Of a stretch of DNA of 64,000 nt, positions 27,396 through 36,794 are shown in pieces. Source of the stretch: Arthrobacter sp. OVS8 (GTDB taxonomy: Bacteria > Actinomycetota > Actinomycetes > Actinomycetales > Micrococcaceae); contig CP116670.1 in NCBI GenBank assembly GCA_028370155.1, forward strand, positions 3,100,001 through 3,164,000, given 5' to 3'. Below the pieces are notes generated by a model, which saw only the letters and a list, made by a program, of their open reading frames with translations, was not told where the DNA came from and ran no database searches. Position numbers and translations under genes: made by a program. Numbering within the stretch: position 1 is the stretch's first letter; each line of letters starts with the position of its first letter.

Positions 27396-28799
27396 TCAGA
27401 CAGCGGGGACGACGGCGATTTCCGTCTTGTCCGGGGCCTTCACCGGGAGGAGCAGCAGCAGGCCGGCGAGCAGAACCGCCATAATGCCGAGGATGCCCCA
27501 GCGCTGCGCCTCGCCGGGCTCCACCAGCGGGGCGGCAATGGCGATGCACAGCGTAAAGAGGGCGGGGGCGAGGAAGCTGACGGCCCGGCCGGTGGTGGCG
27601 TAAAGACCAAACAGCTCGCCGGATTCGCCTGCCGGCGCAAGCCGGGCCAGGTAGGCCCGCGAGGAGGACTGCGCGGGCCCCACAAAGAGGCACAGGAACA
27701 AGCCGAAGATCCAGAAGGTGGTGGTGCCGGCCCACTCCATGCCCAGGAAGGAATGGTTGTCGTTGCCGAGGACCAGGATCGCTGTGCCGGCGACCAGCAG
27801 GCCGATCAGCGAGCCGGTGATCACGGCCTTCGGCCCGATCCGGTCGTCGAGGAAACCGCCCAGGACGGCGCCCACCGCGGCAACGACGTTCCCGAAGATG
27901 GCGAAGAAGATGACGTCCTTGAGTTCAAAGCCGAACGTGCCCGCCGCGATGATGCCGCCGAAGGTGAACACTGCGGCCAGCCCGTCCCGGAAGACGGCGC
28001 TGGCGAGCAGGAAGTAGATGGTGTGCGGACTGGTCCGGTAGATCGCCTTGATCCGCCGCACCAGCAGGCCGTAGGAAGCCAGGAACCCCAGGCCGGCGGC
28101 CTGCTTGGACCTGGGAAGCTCCGGAACGGCGAACAGGACGGGCAGCGCGAAGATGAAGAACCAAAGGGCCGAGAACACCGCGACCAGGCGGATGTTCAGG
28201 CTGTCCGCCGTTGACGCGCCGAACCACTCGAAGCTGGGCTGGACGAAGAGCTGGAGCACCGCCAGGAGCGCCACGATGCCGCCGAGGTATCCCATGCCCC
28301 AGCCGAAGCCGCTGACTTTGCCGATGTTCTGCGGGGTGGAGATCTGGGTGAGCATGGCGTTGTAGTTCACGCCGGCAAACTCGAAGAACACATTCGCCAG
28401 GGCAATCAGAGTGACCCCGAGCAGCAGGAATTCCGGCCGGGGAAACACAAAGAAACACAGCGCGGTCAGGAGCGCCACGACCGCGGTGTTGACTCCCAGC
28501 CAGAGCTTCCGGTGCCCGCCGGTATCGGAACGCTGCCCGGTGACGGGTGCCAGCAGGGCGATGGCGGCTCCCGCGATGGCGAGGGCGCCGCCCAGCACGG
28601 CCGAAGCCTGGTCCTCGCCGCCGAAGGCATTGGAGGTCAGGTACACGGTGAAGACGAAGGTGGTCATGACCGCGTTGAAGGCAGCCGAGCCCCAGTCCCA
28701 GGCCGCCCAGGCGAGGATACGGCCCTTGTGGGAGACCTGGCTCCCGGATTCCAGTTCCGAGGCGGGATGCGTGGCCTCGGGGGCAGCGGCTGAGTTCAT
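27396..28799 (-). CDS. UMF1/Atg22-like MFS transporter
   Basis: This intact 467-residue MFS protein belongs to the UMF1 group (related to fungal vacuole effluxer Atg22). Signs are the N-terminal LAWAAWDWGSAAFNAVMTTF, GQRSDTGGHRKLWLGVNTAV, FEFAGVNYNAMLTQISTPQN with GKVSGFGWGMGYLGGIVALL, and ARLAPAGESGELFGLYATTG. Atg22 exports amino acids from vacuoles; the bacterial substrates are unknown. The start ATG at 28799 is chosen over an upstream in-frame codon because the protein then begins with a normal polar tail, although no strong ribosome site is visible. It lies 40 bases before the antiporter pair and may share its transcript. Confidence 0.85.
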   Translation of the reverse strand: MNSAAAPEATHPASELESGSQVSHKGRILAWAAWDWGSAAFNAVMTTFVFTVYLTSNAFGGEDQASAVLGGALAIAGAAIALLAPVTGQRSDTGGHRKLWLGVNTAVVALLTALCFFVFPRPEFLLLGVTLIALANVFFEFAGVNYNAMLTQISTPQNIGKVSGFGWGMGYLGGIVALLAVLQLFVQPSFEWFGASTADSLNIRLVAVFSALWFFIFALPVLFAVPELPRSKQAAGLGFLASYGLLVRRIKAIYRTSPHTIYFLLASAVFRDGLAAVFTFGGIIAAGTFGFELKDVIFFAIFGNVVAAVGAVLGGFLDDRIGPKAVITGSLIGLLVAGTAILVLGNDNHSFLGMEWAGTTTFWIFGLFLCLFVGPAQSSSRAYLARLAPAGESGELFGLYATTGRAVSFLAPALFTLCIAIAAPLVEPGEAQRWGILGIMAVLLAGLLLLLPVKAPDKTEIAVVPAV

Positions 28800-28966
28800 A
28801 GCAGGAATATTATCCGCAGCAGCTGCACGGCCCGGCGCACCGTGCCAGACGAAACCGTGCGAAAAGAATTTGTCCACGCTTGGTAAACTGTCCGGACTGA
28901 ACCTAACGAATGCCCCGCCTGCTCCAACTTTTTGACAATCGAATTCCTGACGTTGCGGAGATACCA

Positions 28967-31900
28967 GTGATCACAGTTCTTGCCGTGCACTTTGCGGTGG
29001 CTGCTGTGGCGCCGTTTCTCTTCCGGAAATTCGGCCGGAATTCGTTTTACGCCCTCGCGGCGGTGCCCGCCGGCTCGTTCGTCTGGCTGATCCTTCAGCA
29101 CGGAACGGTCTATTCCGAAGCACCCCAGTCCGGCACCCCTGCAACCGGCGTGTCCGAGGTCCTGCCGTGGATCCCCGAGCTGAAGATTGAGCTCGCCTTC
29201 CGGATGGACGCCCTGGCCTGGGTCATGTCCTTGCTGGTCCTCGGTGTGGGCGCGCTGGTCCTGGTCTACTGCGCCCGGTACTTCAAGGACAAGGACGACT
29301 ACCTCGGCGGATTTGGCGCCCAGCTGCTGGCCTTCGCGGGCGCCATGTTCGGCCTGGTGACGGCCGATGACCTGCTCCTGATGTTCATCTTCTGGGAACT
29401 GACCACGGTCCTGTCCTACCTGCTGATCGGCTACGCCCGGACCAGGCTCTCAGCACGTCGCTCCGCGCTGCAGGCCCTCATTGTGACCACCGCCGGCGGG
29501 CTGACCATGCTGGTCGGCCTGATCATCCTGGGCTTCAACGCCGGGACCTACCGGCTCTCCGCCATCCTCGAACAGGCGCCCGCCCTCATTACCGGGCCCG
29601 CCGCAGGTGCCGTCTCCGCCGCCGTCGTTCTCATCCTGGTAGGTGCCATCACCAAATCGGCGCTGGTCCCCTTCCACTTCTGGCTGCCTGGCGCCATGGC
29701 CGCCCCCACCCCGGTGAGCGCCTACCTGCACGCCGCGGCCATGGTGAAAGCCGGCATCTACCTCGTGGCGCGGTTGGCCCCGGATTCGCGGAAACCCCGT
29801 ACTGGCTGCCGGTGGTGCTGGGCCTTGGCCTGGCCACCATGCTGGTCGGCGGCTACCGGGCGCTGCGGCAGACGGATATCAAGCTCATCCTGGCGTATGG
29901 CACGGTCAGCCAGCTCGGCTTCCTCACCATGGTGGTGGGCCTCGGCGAACCCGACGCCGCCCTCGCCGGCCTTGCCCTGCTCCTGGCGCACGGGCTCTTC
30001 AAGGCCACCCTCTTCCTGGTGGTGGGCATCATTGACCACCAGGCCGGAACCCGCGACATCCGCAAGCTCTCCGGCGTCTTCAGGTCCTCACGCGCCCTCG
30101 CGATCGTGGCCGCGATCGGCGCCGCCTCGATGGCCGGCATTCCGCCGCTGGCCGGCTTCGTCGCGAAGGAGTCGGTCTTCGAAGCCTTTGTCCACTACGC
30201 CTCGGAGCCTGCCGCCGGCCTGTGGGGACCGGTCATCCTGGTCGGAGTGGTCCTGGGGTCCATCCTGACGTTCGCCTACAGCGCACGGTTCATGTGGGGC
30301 GCCTTCGCGGTCAAGCCCGGCGTCGATCCCACCCCGTTCAAACCGATCAAACCGGCTTTCCTGGCGGCCCCCGCCATCCTGAGCCTGCTGACCGTCGCCT
30401 ACGGCCTGTGGCGGCGCCGGTGGACGGCTGGATCCAGCCGTACGCGGCACTGTTCGTGCCGGCGGGCGAGGACCCGGCCGCCGCCGCCGGACACCTGGCG
30501 CTGTGGCACGGCGTGACCCCGCCCTGGGGCTGACCGCCATCACCTTCGCGCTCGGCCTGGTCATGTTCTACGGCCGCGACGCCGTCGCTCGACTGCAGGG
30601 CCTGGTGCCGGGGTGGATCGACGGCGACCGCACCTACCAGCTGACTATCGGCGCGCTCGACGACGTGGCAGTCTGGATCACCGGACGGACCCAGCGCGGT
30701 TCGCTGTACTTCTACCTGTCCGTGATCCTGTCCGTGGCGTTCGCCCTGCCGCTCACCGCGCTGCTGCTGGCCAACAAGCCGCTGCCCGCAGACCTCTACT
30801 TCATTGACCCCAACTCCCCGCTGCAGATCGTGGTGGGCGCCGGCATCGTGATCGGAGCACTCGCCGCCGTGCGGGCCAACAAGCGCTTCCTGGCGGTCCT
30901 CATGGTGTCCGTCACCGGCTACGGGATCGCCTTGATGTTCGCGCTGCAGGGCGCCCCTGACCTCGCGCTGACCCAGATGCTGGTGGAAACCATCATCCTG
31001 GTGGCGTTCGTCCTGGCCATGCGCAGCCTCCCCGCCGAGCTGCGGGACCGCACGGGCGGCCGATACCGGGTGGTCCGCGTCATCATCGGGGCGGCCTTCG
31101 GCATCACGATGGTGTTCGCCGCCATCTACGCCCTGGGCGCCCGCGTGGCCGCGCCCGTCTCGCTCGAATTCCCGCAGCTGGCGTACGAGGGCGGCGGCGG
31201 ACTGAACATCGTTAACGTGACCCTCGTGGACATCCGGGCCTGGGACACCTTCGGCGAGATCGCCGTGCTGGCCCTGGCGGCCACCGGCGTGGCCAGCCTC
31301 ATCTTCGTCCGCGGCCGGGGCGACAGGAGTCCGGCGTCGGCGAGCGTCGCCGAGGGCACTGTAGGGCGCCGGAAGCCCCGCGGCGCCGGCCGCGGCAACA
31401 CCCGCGACGACGCCGCGCTGGCCATGAGCCGCCGGTTTGCCGCCTCCACCCGCGACGCGTGGCTCGTGGCGGGGCGGACCCTGGCGCCGGAACGCCGGTC
31501 GATCATCTTCGAAGTGGTCACCCGGCTGATCTTCCATTCCCTGATCGTCTTCTCGATCTACCTCCTGCTGGCAGGCCACAATCTCCCCGGCGGGGCTTTG
31601 CCGGCGGTCTCACCGCCGGGCTGGCCCTCACCATCCGCTACCTGGCAGGCGGCCGGTTCGAGCTGCGCGAAGCCACCCCGGTCAGTGCCGGGGCGCTGCT
31701 GGGCATCGGCCTCGCCACCGCGGCGGCTTCCGGCGTCGCGCCGCTGCTGCTGGGCGGCCAGGTGTTCCAGACCGCCATCCTGGAGTTCTGGCTGCCCGTC
31801 TTTGGCGACATCAAGTTCGTCACCTCCACCATCTTCGACATCGGCGTGTACATCGTCGTCGTCGGCCTGGCGCTGGATGTGCTGCGCAGCCTGGGCGCCG

Positions 31901-32010
31901 AGATCGATGAGCACTTCGAGGAACACTTCGACGAACATCCAGGCGAACCTTCCGAAGACCAGGAAGCCGGCGAAATCCCGGCCGAAACCACAGCCAAGGG
32001 GAAAGCATGA
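28967..32010 (+). CDS. mnhA: Mrp-type Na+/H+ antiporter subunit A, with fused MnhB domain (4 frameshifts in sequence)
   Basis: This is a 1015-residue membrane protein after restoring bases near 29780, 30413, 30517 and 31602. The NuoL-like part includes FGLVTADDLLLMFIFWELTT (conserved Glu), TKSALVPFHFWLPGAMAAPT (Lys), HAAAMVKAGIYLVARLAPGF and LAYGTVSQLGFLTMVVGLGE. Then comes the MrpA-specific C-terminus (FALQGAPDLALTQMLVETII). The last 170 residues (IIFEVVTRLIFHSLIVFSIY, FDIGVYIVVVGLALDVLRSL) are an MnhB domain, so subunits A and B are one chain and no separate mnhB exists. GTG 28967 follows CGGAGAT. It heads the operon mnhACDEFG. Confidence 0.93.
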
Positions 32011-32584
32011 GCGTCAACCTGACCCTGCTGACGGTCATGGGGGCCTGTATGCCTGCGGCATCTACCTCATCCTGGAACGCAGCCTCACCCGGGTCCTGCT
32101 GGGCCTGATGATGCTGACCAACGCCACCAACCTGCTGATCCTCACCACGGGCGGCTACGCGGGCCTGGCGCCGCTGTTCAGCAAGGACACCGCTCCCGAC
32201 GAGTACAACGATCCGCTGCCGCAGGCCCTGATCCTCACCTCGATTGTGATCTCCTTCGCCGTCACGGCGTTTATGCTCGGCATCATCTACCGCACCTGGG
32301 TGCTGGCCCGCGAGGATGAGATCCAGGATGACGCCGAGGACCGGCGCGTCGCCAAGACCCCCAGCTTCGACGTCGAGGACGACTCCGTGATCCCCGTCGA
32401 AACCTCGGAATTCCCGTTGACGATGCTCGGCTCGGACGGCCAGTCCGTCTCTGATGCCCCCGACGGCGCCGACGCCACGGTCAAGGTGGCCGACCGCAAG
32501 CTGGACGCCGAGGAAGCCGCCTCGGAGGAACAACCCGGCTCCCTCAACATCACACCACCCAACAAGGAAGGAGGCGGACAATGA
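32007..32584 (+). CDS. mnhC: Mrp antiporter subunit C (1 frameshift in sequence)
   Basis: This NuoK-like subunit has 192 residues with one G restored near 32040 (G5 for G6). Three membrane helices are visible: GGLYACGIYLILERSLTRVL, GLMMLTNATNLLILTTGGYA and ALILTSIVISFAVTAFMLGI. A long charged C-terminal tail of about 80 residues (acidic and Ser-rich, ending TPPNKEGGGQ) goes beyond the usual 110-120 residues. It overlaps the A subunit stop and the D subunit start by 4 bases each. Confidence 0.92.
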
Positions 32585-34227
32585 ACATTGCCAGTTTCGC
32601 CCCGCTCGCCGTCCTCCTTCCCATCCTCGGCGCCGCCCTGACGTTCCTGCTGATCCGGCACTCGAAGGCGCAGCGGACCGTGAGCATCGTCGTCCTGTCC
32701 TTGACGCTGCTGCTCGAGTGCTGGCTGCTGGCCTCCGTCTGGGACGGCGGCACGTCCGCGGTCAACATCGGCGGCTGGCTCCCGCCCTGGGGCATCGTCA
32801 TGGTGGTGGACCAGTTCTCCTCACTGATGCTGGTGGTGTCCTCCTCCGTGAGCCTCGCCGTCCTGATCTACGCCACCGGGCAGGGTATGGCCGACGGCGA
32901 CCAGGACGCGCCGGTCTCGATCTTCCACCCCACCTACCTGATCCTGGTGGCGGGCGTTTCCAACGCCTTCCTCTCCGGGGACCTGTTCAACCTCTATGTG
33001 GGCTTCGAAATCCTCCTGACGGCGAGCTACGTGCTGATGACACTCGGCGGAACGGGCCCACGGATCCGGGCCGGAGTGACCTACGTGGTGGTCTCGGTGG
33101 TGTCCTCCGTGCTCTTCCTGATTGCGATCGCCATGGTCTACGGGGCCACCGGAACCATCAACATGGCCGACCTCGCCCTCAAGCTCGCCGAACTGGACCC
33201 GGGCACCCGGAACCTTCTGCACGTCATGCTGCTCGTGGCCTTCGGGATCAAGGCCGCCGTGTTCCCGCTGTCCTTCTGGCTGCCGGACTCCTACCCGACG
33301 GCGCCGGCCCCGGTCACGGCCGTGTTCGCCGGCCTGCTGACCAAGGTGGGCGTGTACGCCATGGTGCGGACCGAAACGTTGCTGTTCCCGGGCGACACCT
33401 TCAATACGCCGCTGATGGTCGCCGCCCTGCTGACCATGGTGGTGGGGATCCTGGGTGCCCTGGCCCAGAGTGACATCAAGCGCCTCCTGTCCTTCACCCT
33501 GGTCAGCCACATCGGCTACATGGTGTTCGGCCTGGCGATGTCCTCGGTGGCCGGGCTGGGCGCCGCGGTCTTCTACGTCGCGCACCACATCACCATCCAG
33601 ACCAGCCTGTTCCTGGTGACGGGCCTGATCGAACGCCGCGGCGGCAGTTCCTCCATGGACCGTGTCGCCGGCCTGGCCAAGCTGTCACCGGTGCTGGCGG
33701 TGCTGTTCTTCGTGCCGGCCATGAACCTGGCCGGCATCCCGCCGTTCTCCGGCTTCCTGGGCAAACTCGGCCTCCTGCAGGCCGGTGTCCAGCTGGGCAC
33801 CCCGCTGGCCTACGCCCTGGTCATCGGTGGTGTGCTGACCAGCCTGCTGACCCTGCTGGCCATCGCAAGGGTCTGGAACCGTGCCTTCTGGCGCAAGCCC
33901 GAGGACGCCGAACACCCCGACCCGGTGCTGCTGGCGGATCCCGCGGAGTCGGCCACGGGCGACAGGGCCGGAAAAGCCAACGTCACCCTCCTGCCAAGGA
34001 CCATGGTGGGTTCCACCCTGGGCCTGGTCATCTTCGGCGTCGGGCTGACGGTCTTCGCCGGGCCGCTGTTCCGGGTGGCGGACCAGTCCGCCCTCGTTAT
34101 GCTGGACCGCACCTCCTACATCCACGCCGTCCTCGGCGAGGACGCGCCGGTTCCGGCGCTCGCCCAGCCGGCACCGGGGCCGGACCCCGCCGGTGATCAG
34201 CCGGCCGGCGGGCAGGAGCGCAAATGA
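32581..34227 (+). CDS. mnhD: Mrp antiporter subunit D
   Basis: This intact 548-residue NuoN/NuoM-like proton-channel subunit has about 14 spans. Landmarks are NLYVGFEILLTASYVLMTLG (conserved Glu), FGIKAAVFPLSFWLPDSYPT (Lys), VFAGLLTKVGVYAMVRTETL and DIKRLLSFTLVSHIGYMVFG. The C-terminus is a proline/alanine-rich tail of about 30 residues. It works with subunit A in the cation/proton antiport complex. Confidence 0.95.
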   Translation: MNIASFAPLAVLLPILGAALTFLLIRHSKAQRTVSIVVLSLTLLLECWLLASVWDGGTSAVNIGGWLPPWGIVMVVDQFSSLMLVVSSSVSLAVLIYATGQGMADGDQDAPVSIFHPTYLILVAGVSNAFLSGDLFNLYVGFEILLTASYVLMTLGGTGPRIRAGVTYVVVSVVSSVLFLIAIAMVYGATGTINMADLALKLAELDPGTRNLLHVMLLVAFGIKAAVFPLSFWLPDSYPTAPAPVTAVFAGLLTKVGVYAMVRTETLLFPGDTFNTPLMVAALLTMVVGILGALAQSDIKRLLSFTLVSHIGYMVFGLAMSSVAGLGAAVFYVAHHITIQTSLFLVTGLIERRGGSSSMDRVAGLAKLSPVLAVLFFVPAMNLAGIPPFSGFLGKLGLLQAGVQLGTPLAYALVIGGVLTSLLTLLAIARVWNRAFWRKPEDAEHPDPVLLADPAESATGDRAGKANVTLLPRTMVGSTLGLVIFGVGLTVFAGPLFRVADQSALVMLDRTSYIHAVLGEDAPVPALAQPAPGPDPAGDQPAGGQERK

Positions 34228-34769
34228 GCCGGAAACGCATATCCCTGCGCCAGGAACTACCGCTCCTGGTTTGGCTGGTCATTGTCTGGGCCGCCCTGTG
34301 GCAGAACTTCAGTCCGGGCAACCTGCTCTTCGGCGCCCTCATCGCCGTGCTGGTGGCCCGGCTGTTCTACCTCCCGCCGGTGGAACTCGGCGGGCGGTTC
34401 AACGTGCTGCGCGCCATTCCCTTCGGCCTGCACTTCCTGACCAGAGTCGTGGCAGCGAGCTTCCAGGTCCTGTTCCTGGCCGTGGCACAAGGCCCCAAGG
34501 TGATCAGCGCCGTCGTCGCCGTCCCGCTGCGGAGCCACTCCGACCTCCTGGTCACCGCCACAGGCCACGTGACCGCGCTGATCCCCGGGTCACTGGTGGT
34601 GGAGGTGGACCGCTCCACGTCCACGCTCTACATTCACGGCATCAACGTCCGTAACGCCGAGGACGCCGCGCAGTTGCGCCAGGACGTCCGCAACACTGAG
34701 GCCGGGCTGATCAGGATCATGGGCACCAAAGCCGAACTGTCCGCCCTCAACCAGGAGCTGGGCTCATGA
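34224..34769 (+). CDS. mnhE: Mrp antiporter subunit E
   Basis: This intact 181-residue MnhE protein has two N-terminal helices (LPLLVWLVIVWAALWQNFSP, NLLFGALIAVLVARLFYLPP). A cytosolic domain follows with the family phrase SDLLVTATGHVTALIPGSLV and STLYIHGINVRNAEDAAQLR. It overlaps subunit D by 4 bases. Confidence 0.94.
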   Translation: MSRKRISLRQELPLLVWLVIVWAALWQNFSPGNLLFGALIAVLVARLFYLPPVELGGRFNVLRAIPFGLHFLTRVVAASFQVLFLAVAQGPKVISAVVAVPLRSHSDLLVTATGHVTALIPGSLVVEVDRSTSTLYIHGINVRNAEDAAQLRQDVRNTEAGLIRIMGTKAELSALNQELGS

Positions 34770-35044
34770 TGCAGCTTGTCCTGACCGTGACCGCCGTGGT
34801 GCTGTCCCTGGCCGCCGGAGGAGCGATCATCCGGATCGCGAGGGGCCCTTCGCTGCTGGACAGGGTGCTCGCCGCGGACGTGCTGCTGGCGATCGTGGGA
34901 GCGGCGCTGTGTATCGACATGGCCGTAAACCGGCACCTGAACAACCTCATGCTGCTGGTGGCGGTGTCCCTGATCGGATTCGTCGGCTCGGTGACGGTGG
35001 CCCGGTTCGTGGCCGACCGAAGGGAGCTGCCCCGTGAATCCTGA
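34766..35044 (+). CDS. mnhF: Mrp antiporter subunit F
   Basis: This intact 92-residue protein has three spans. The family core is IIRIARGPSLLDRVLAADVL followed by CIDMAVNRHLNNLMLLVAVS and IGFVGSVTVARFVADRRE. It overlaps both neighbours (4 bases with E, 11 with G). Confidence 0.94.
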   Translation: MMQLVLTVTAVVLSLAAGGAIIRIARGPSLLDRVLAADVLLAIVGAALCIDMAVNRHLNNLMLLVAVSLIGFVGSVTVARFVADRRELPRES

Positions 35045-35450
35045 AACGTTCTCCGGTAATGCCGTGATCGACGCCGTCTCGGCGGTCTTTATGGTGGTCG
35101 GCGCGCTGATGTCCCTCGCCGCGGCGGTGGGGCTGCTGCGCTTCCCGGACCTCATGACCCGGATGCACGCGGCCACCAAACCGCAGGTGCTGGGACTGTT
35201 CCTGCTGCTCTTCGCGCTGGGCCTTCAAATGCGCACCTGGTGGGTGTGGCCGGTGCTGGTGGTGGCCTGGATCTTCCAGCTGCTGACAGTGCCCGTATCG
35301 GCGCACATGGTGGGCCGGGCCGGTTACCGCACCAAGCACCTGCACCCGGAGCTGCTCAGCACCGACGAACTGGAGGCCGTGGTGCAGCAGGCGGCGGGCA
35401 AAAGCGGTTTCACCGAAGACGACGGCGACGCCGCCACCGACAGGCGGTAG
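35034..35450 (+). CDS. mnhG: Mrp antiporter subunit G
   Basis: This intact 138-residue MnhG has three hydrophobic segments with the family phrase AAAVGLLRFPDLMTRMHAAT followed by KPQVLGLFLLLFALGL. The C-terminal tail is soluble. GTG start inside the F coding region. It is the last gene of the operon, and no clear terminator hairpin follows, only the repeats at 35459. Confidence 0.94.
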   Translation: MNPETFSGNAVIDAVSAVFMVVGALMSLAAAVGLLRFPDLMTRMHAATKPQVLGLFLLLFALGLQMRTWWVWPVLVVAWIFQLLTVPVSAHMVGRAGYRTKHLHPELLSTDELEAVVQQAAGKSGFTEDDGDAATDRR

Positions 35451-35458
35451 CGGCTGGG

Positions 35459-35530
35459 CGATGCGCCCTCAACGAGGCGCTTTAGACCAGAACTCCTAAA
35501 CGATGCGCCCTAAACCAGAACTCGCTAAAC
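35459..35530. repeat. Short direct repeats after the Mrp operon
   Basis: CGATGCGCCCT occurs at 35459-35469 and 35501-35511. A related block ACCAGAACTC with flanking TAAA/CTAAAC occurs near 35485 and 35514. A small hairpin GCGCC...GGCGC lies within the first copy. The block sits between mnhG and the convergent DUF4235 gene and runs into the latter's stop codon. It resembles the GATGCGC ends of the repeat at 2838. Confidence 0.6.
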
Positions 35531-35788
35531 CAAATCCTGGGTTTTGGCGTAACGCGTTATTGCGCGCTGGGTGCCGCGGTTGGCGAGGACCTGGATGATG
35601 GCGCTGACAGACGCCGAGATCAGCGCGAAGGTCAGGGCCGAGTGCAGCGTGGTGGGAACGTCCTCGTCGTCGCCCTTGGGCGGCTTGCTGCCCGTGGACT
35701 TCTCCCAGATGGTGTCAACGAGCTTGGTGCCGACGTAGCCGGCAAGCAGGCTGATGCCGGCGCCGAACAGTTTGATGAAGAGGTTCAT
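35525..35788 (-). CDS. DUF4235 domain-containing small membrane protein
   Basis: This intact 87-residue protein matches DUF4235. An N-terminal helix (FIKLFGAGISLLAGYVGTKL) is followed by the family phrase VDTIWEKSTGSKPPKGDDE, and then a second helix (SALTFALISASVSAIIQVLA) with the closing NRGTQRAITR. It is a two-span membrane protein of unknown function, widespread in actinobacteria. It lies 41 bases after the stop of the UPF0303 gene on the same strand. Confidence 0.88.
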   Translation of the reverse strand: MNLFIKLFGAGISLLAGYVGTKLVDTIWEKSTGSKPPKGDDEDVPTTLHSALTFALISASVSAIIQVLANRGTQRAITRYAKTQDLV

Positions 35789-35829
35789 TCTTCGGACTCC
35801 TTGCGGGCGGAAACAGGGCTTCCCCTAGC

Positions 35830-36294
35830 CTAGCGGTCCTTGACCGGCGGTCCAGCCAGGGACGCAGTGCGGCCGAGGATGTCCGACAAAACCTCGACCA
35901 CCAGCTCGTGGTCGGCTTTCTGCGGCAGGCCTGACACGGTGACGGTGGCGACCATCCCGGTTCCGCGCACATAGATGGGGAAGGCGCCTCCGTGGGCGGC
36001 AAATTCCGTCTCGTCGAACCAGGCGTTGTCCTCGATCCGCCGCCCGGCGGCCCGGGCCCGGAGTCCCACCAGCAGGGACGGGACCTCGTACCGCACGGCC
36101 GTCCGCTGCTTGGCCCTGATCCAGCGTTCATTGTCCGGGGTGGCGCCCTCCAGCGCGGCGTGGAAGAGCACCTGTTCACCCTTGGTGATGTCGATGGCGA
36201 TCGGGTGGGAGCGCTGCCTGCCGAGTTCAACCAGGCGGAGCCCCAGATCCAGGGCGTCGTCCTTGCTGAAAGACGGGAACTGCAGTTCGTCCAT
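35830..36294 (-). CDS. UPF0303 / HbpS-GlcG-like (heme-degrading domain) protein
   Basis: This 154-residue protein of the UPF0303 group (PF03928 fold) shows SKDDALDLGLRLVELGRQRS, PIAIDITKGEQVLFHAALEG, DNAWFDETEFAAHGGAFPIY and VATVTVSGLPQKADHELVVE. Related proteins bind heme or act in redox stress, but this subgroup is uncharacterised. The open frame continues about 35 codons upstream of the ATG at 36294 with coding-like sequence (GSLAALIGRILAE), as in longer homologues, but has no standard start before a TGA. The 5' end may therefore contain one more sequence error. Confidence 0.82.
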   Translation of the reverse strand: MDELQFPSFSKDDALDLGLRLVELGRQRSHPIAIDITKGEQVLFHAALEGATPDNERWIRAKQRTAVRYEVPSLLVGLRARAAGRRIEDNAWFDETEFAAHGGAFPIYVRGTGMVATVTVSGLPQKADHELVVEVLSDILGRTASLAGPPVKDR

Positions 36295-36594
36295 CTCGGC
36301 CAGGATGCGGCCGATGAGCGCCGCCAGGGATCCGTGGGGCTGCGGTTCGGCGGAGTCCGGATCGAAGTCGGGGAAGACAGCGGTGAAGTGGTCAAGTCAT
36401 TCAGCTTCCGTTAGTGGCCGCCGCCGGGCGGCCGGCACACGGCGGCCTCCGGCGTTTTCCTGCGTTGCCGACTCTACCAAGCAGGACGTCCCAGGTCACC
36501 GGCGCCGGAACCGCCGGATTGTGACAACCGGCCCCGGAGATCAGGGCCCCACGGGTGTAAACTGGGCCACGCCCACAAGGGCGATATTCAGATA

Positions 36595-36718
36595 CGACAG
36601 GGGAGCGCCGCCGTCGGGCCTCACCGGAGAAATCCGGGGAATCACAGGTGGGCGCTGAGAGTGCGGACAGCCGCAGACCCTCGAACCTGATCCGGTTAGT
36701 ACCGGCGCAAGGGAGTCG
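36595..36718 (+). ncRNA. TPP (THI-box) riboswitch
   Basis: The conserved thi-box sequence is plain: GGGGAGC near the 5' end, GGCGCTGAGAGTGCGG, then GACCCTCGAACCTGATCCGG and TTAGTACCGGCGCAAGGGAG. P1 pairs CGAC (36595-36598) with GTCG (36715-36718). A variable stem (CCGGAGAAATCCGG) fills the P3a position. It lies 76 bases upstream of ykoE and should lower expression when thiamine diphosphate is high. TGTAAACT at 36556-36563 may be the promoter -10. Confidence 0.96.
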
Positions 36719-36770
36719 AGTTCTCAGAGTGCCCGGAGCGGCGGCGGAAGCCGCGGCCGGCAGGCACTCT

Positions 36771-36789
36771 CCTCCTGTTCCTCAGGAGG
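36771..36789 (+). promoter_or_regulatory. Hairpin sequestering the ykoE ribosome-binding site (riboswitch expression platform)
   Basis: CCTCCTG (36771-36777) pairs perfectly with CAGGAGG (36783-36789) around a 5-base loop. The AGGAGG Shine-Dalgarno of ykoE (ATG 36795) is thus buried. The anti-SD CTCCTCCTG can instead pair with CAGGGGAG at the 5' side of the aptamer (36598-36606). That gives a plausible ligand-free state with an open ribosome site. A larger stem (GAGTGCC/GGCACTC, about 36727-36769) lies between. Confidence 0.7.
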
Positions 36790-36794
36790 ACGAC

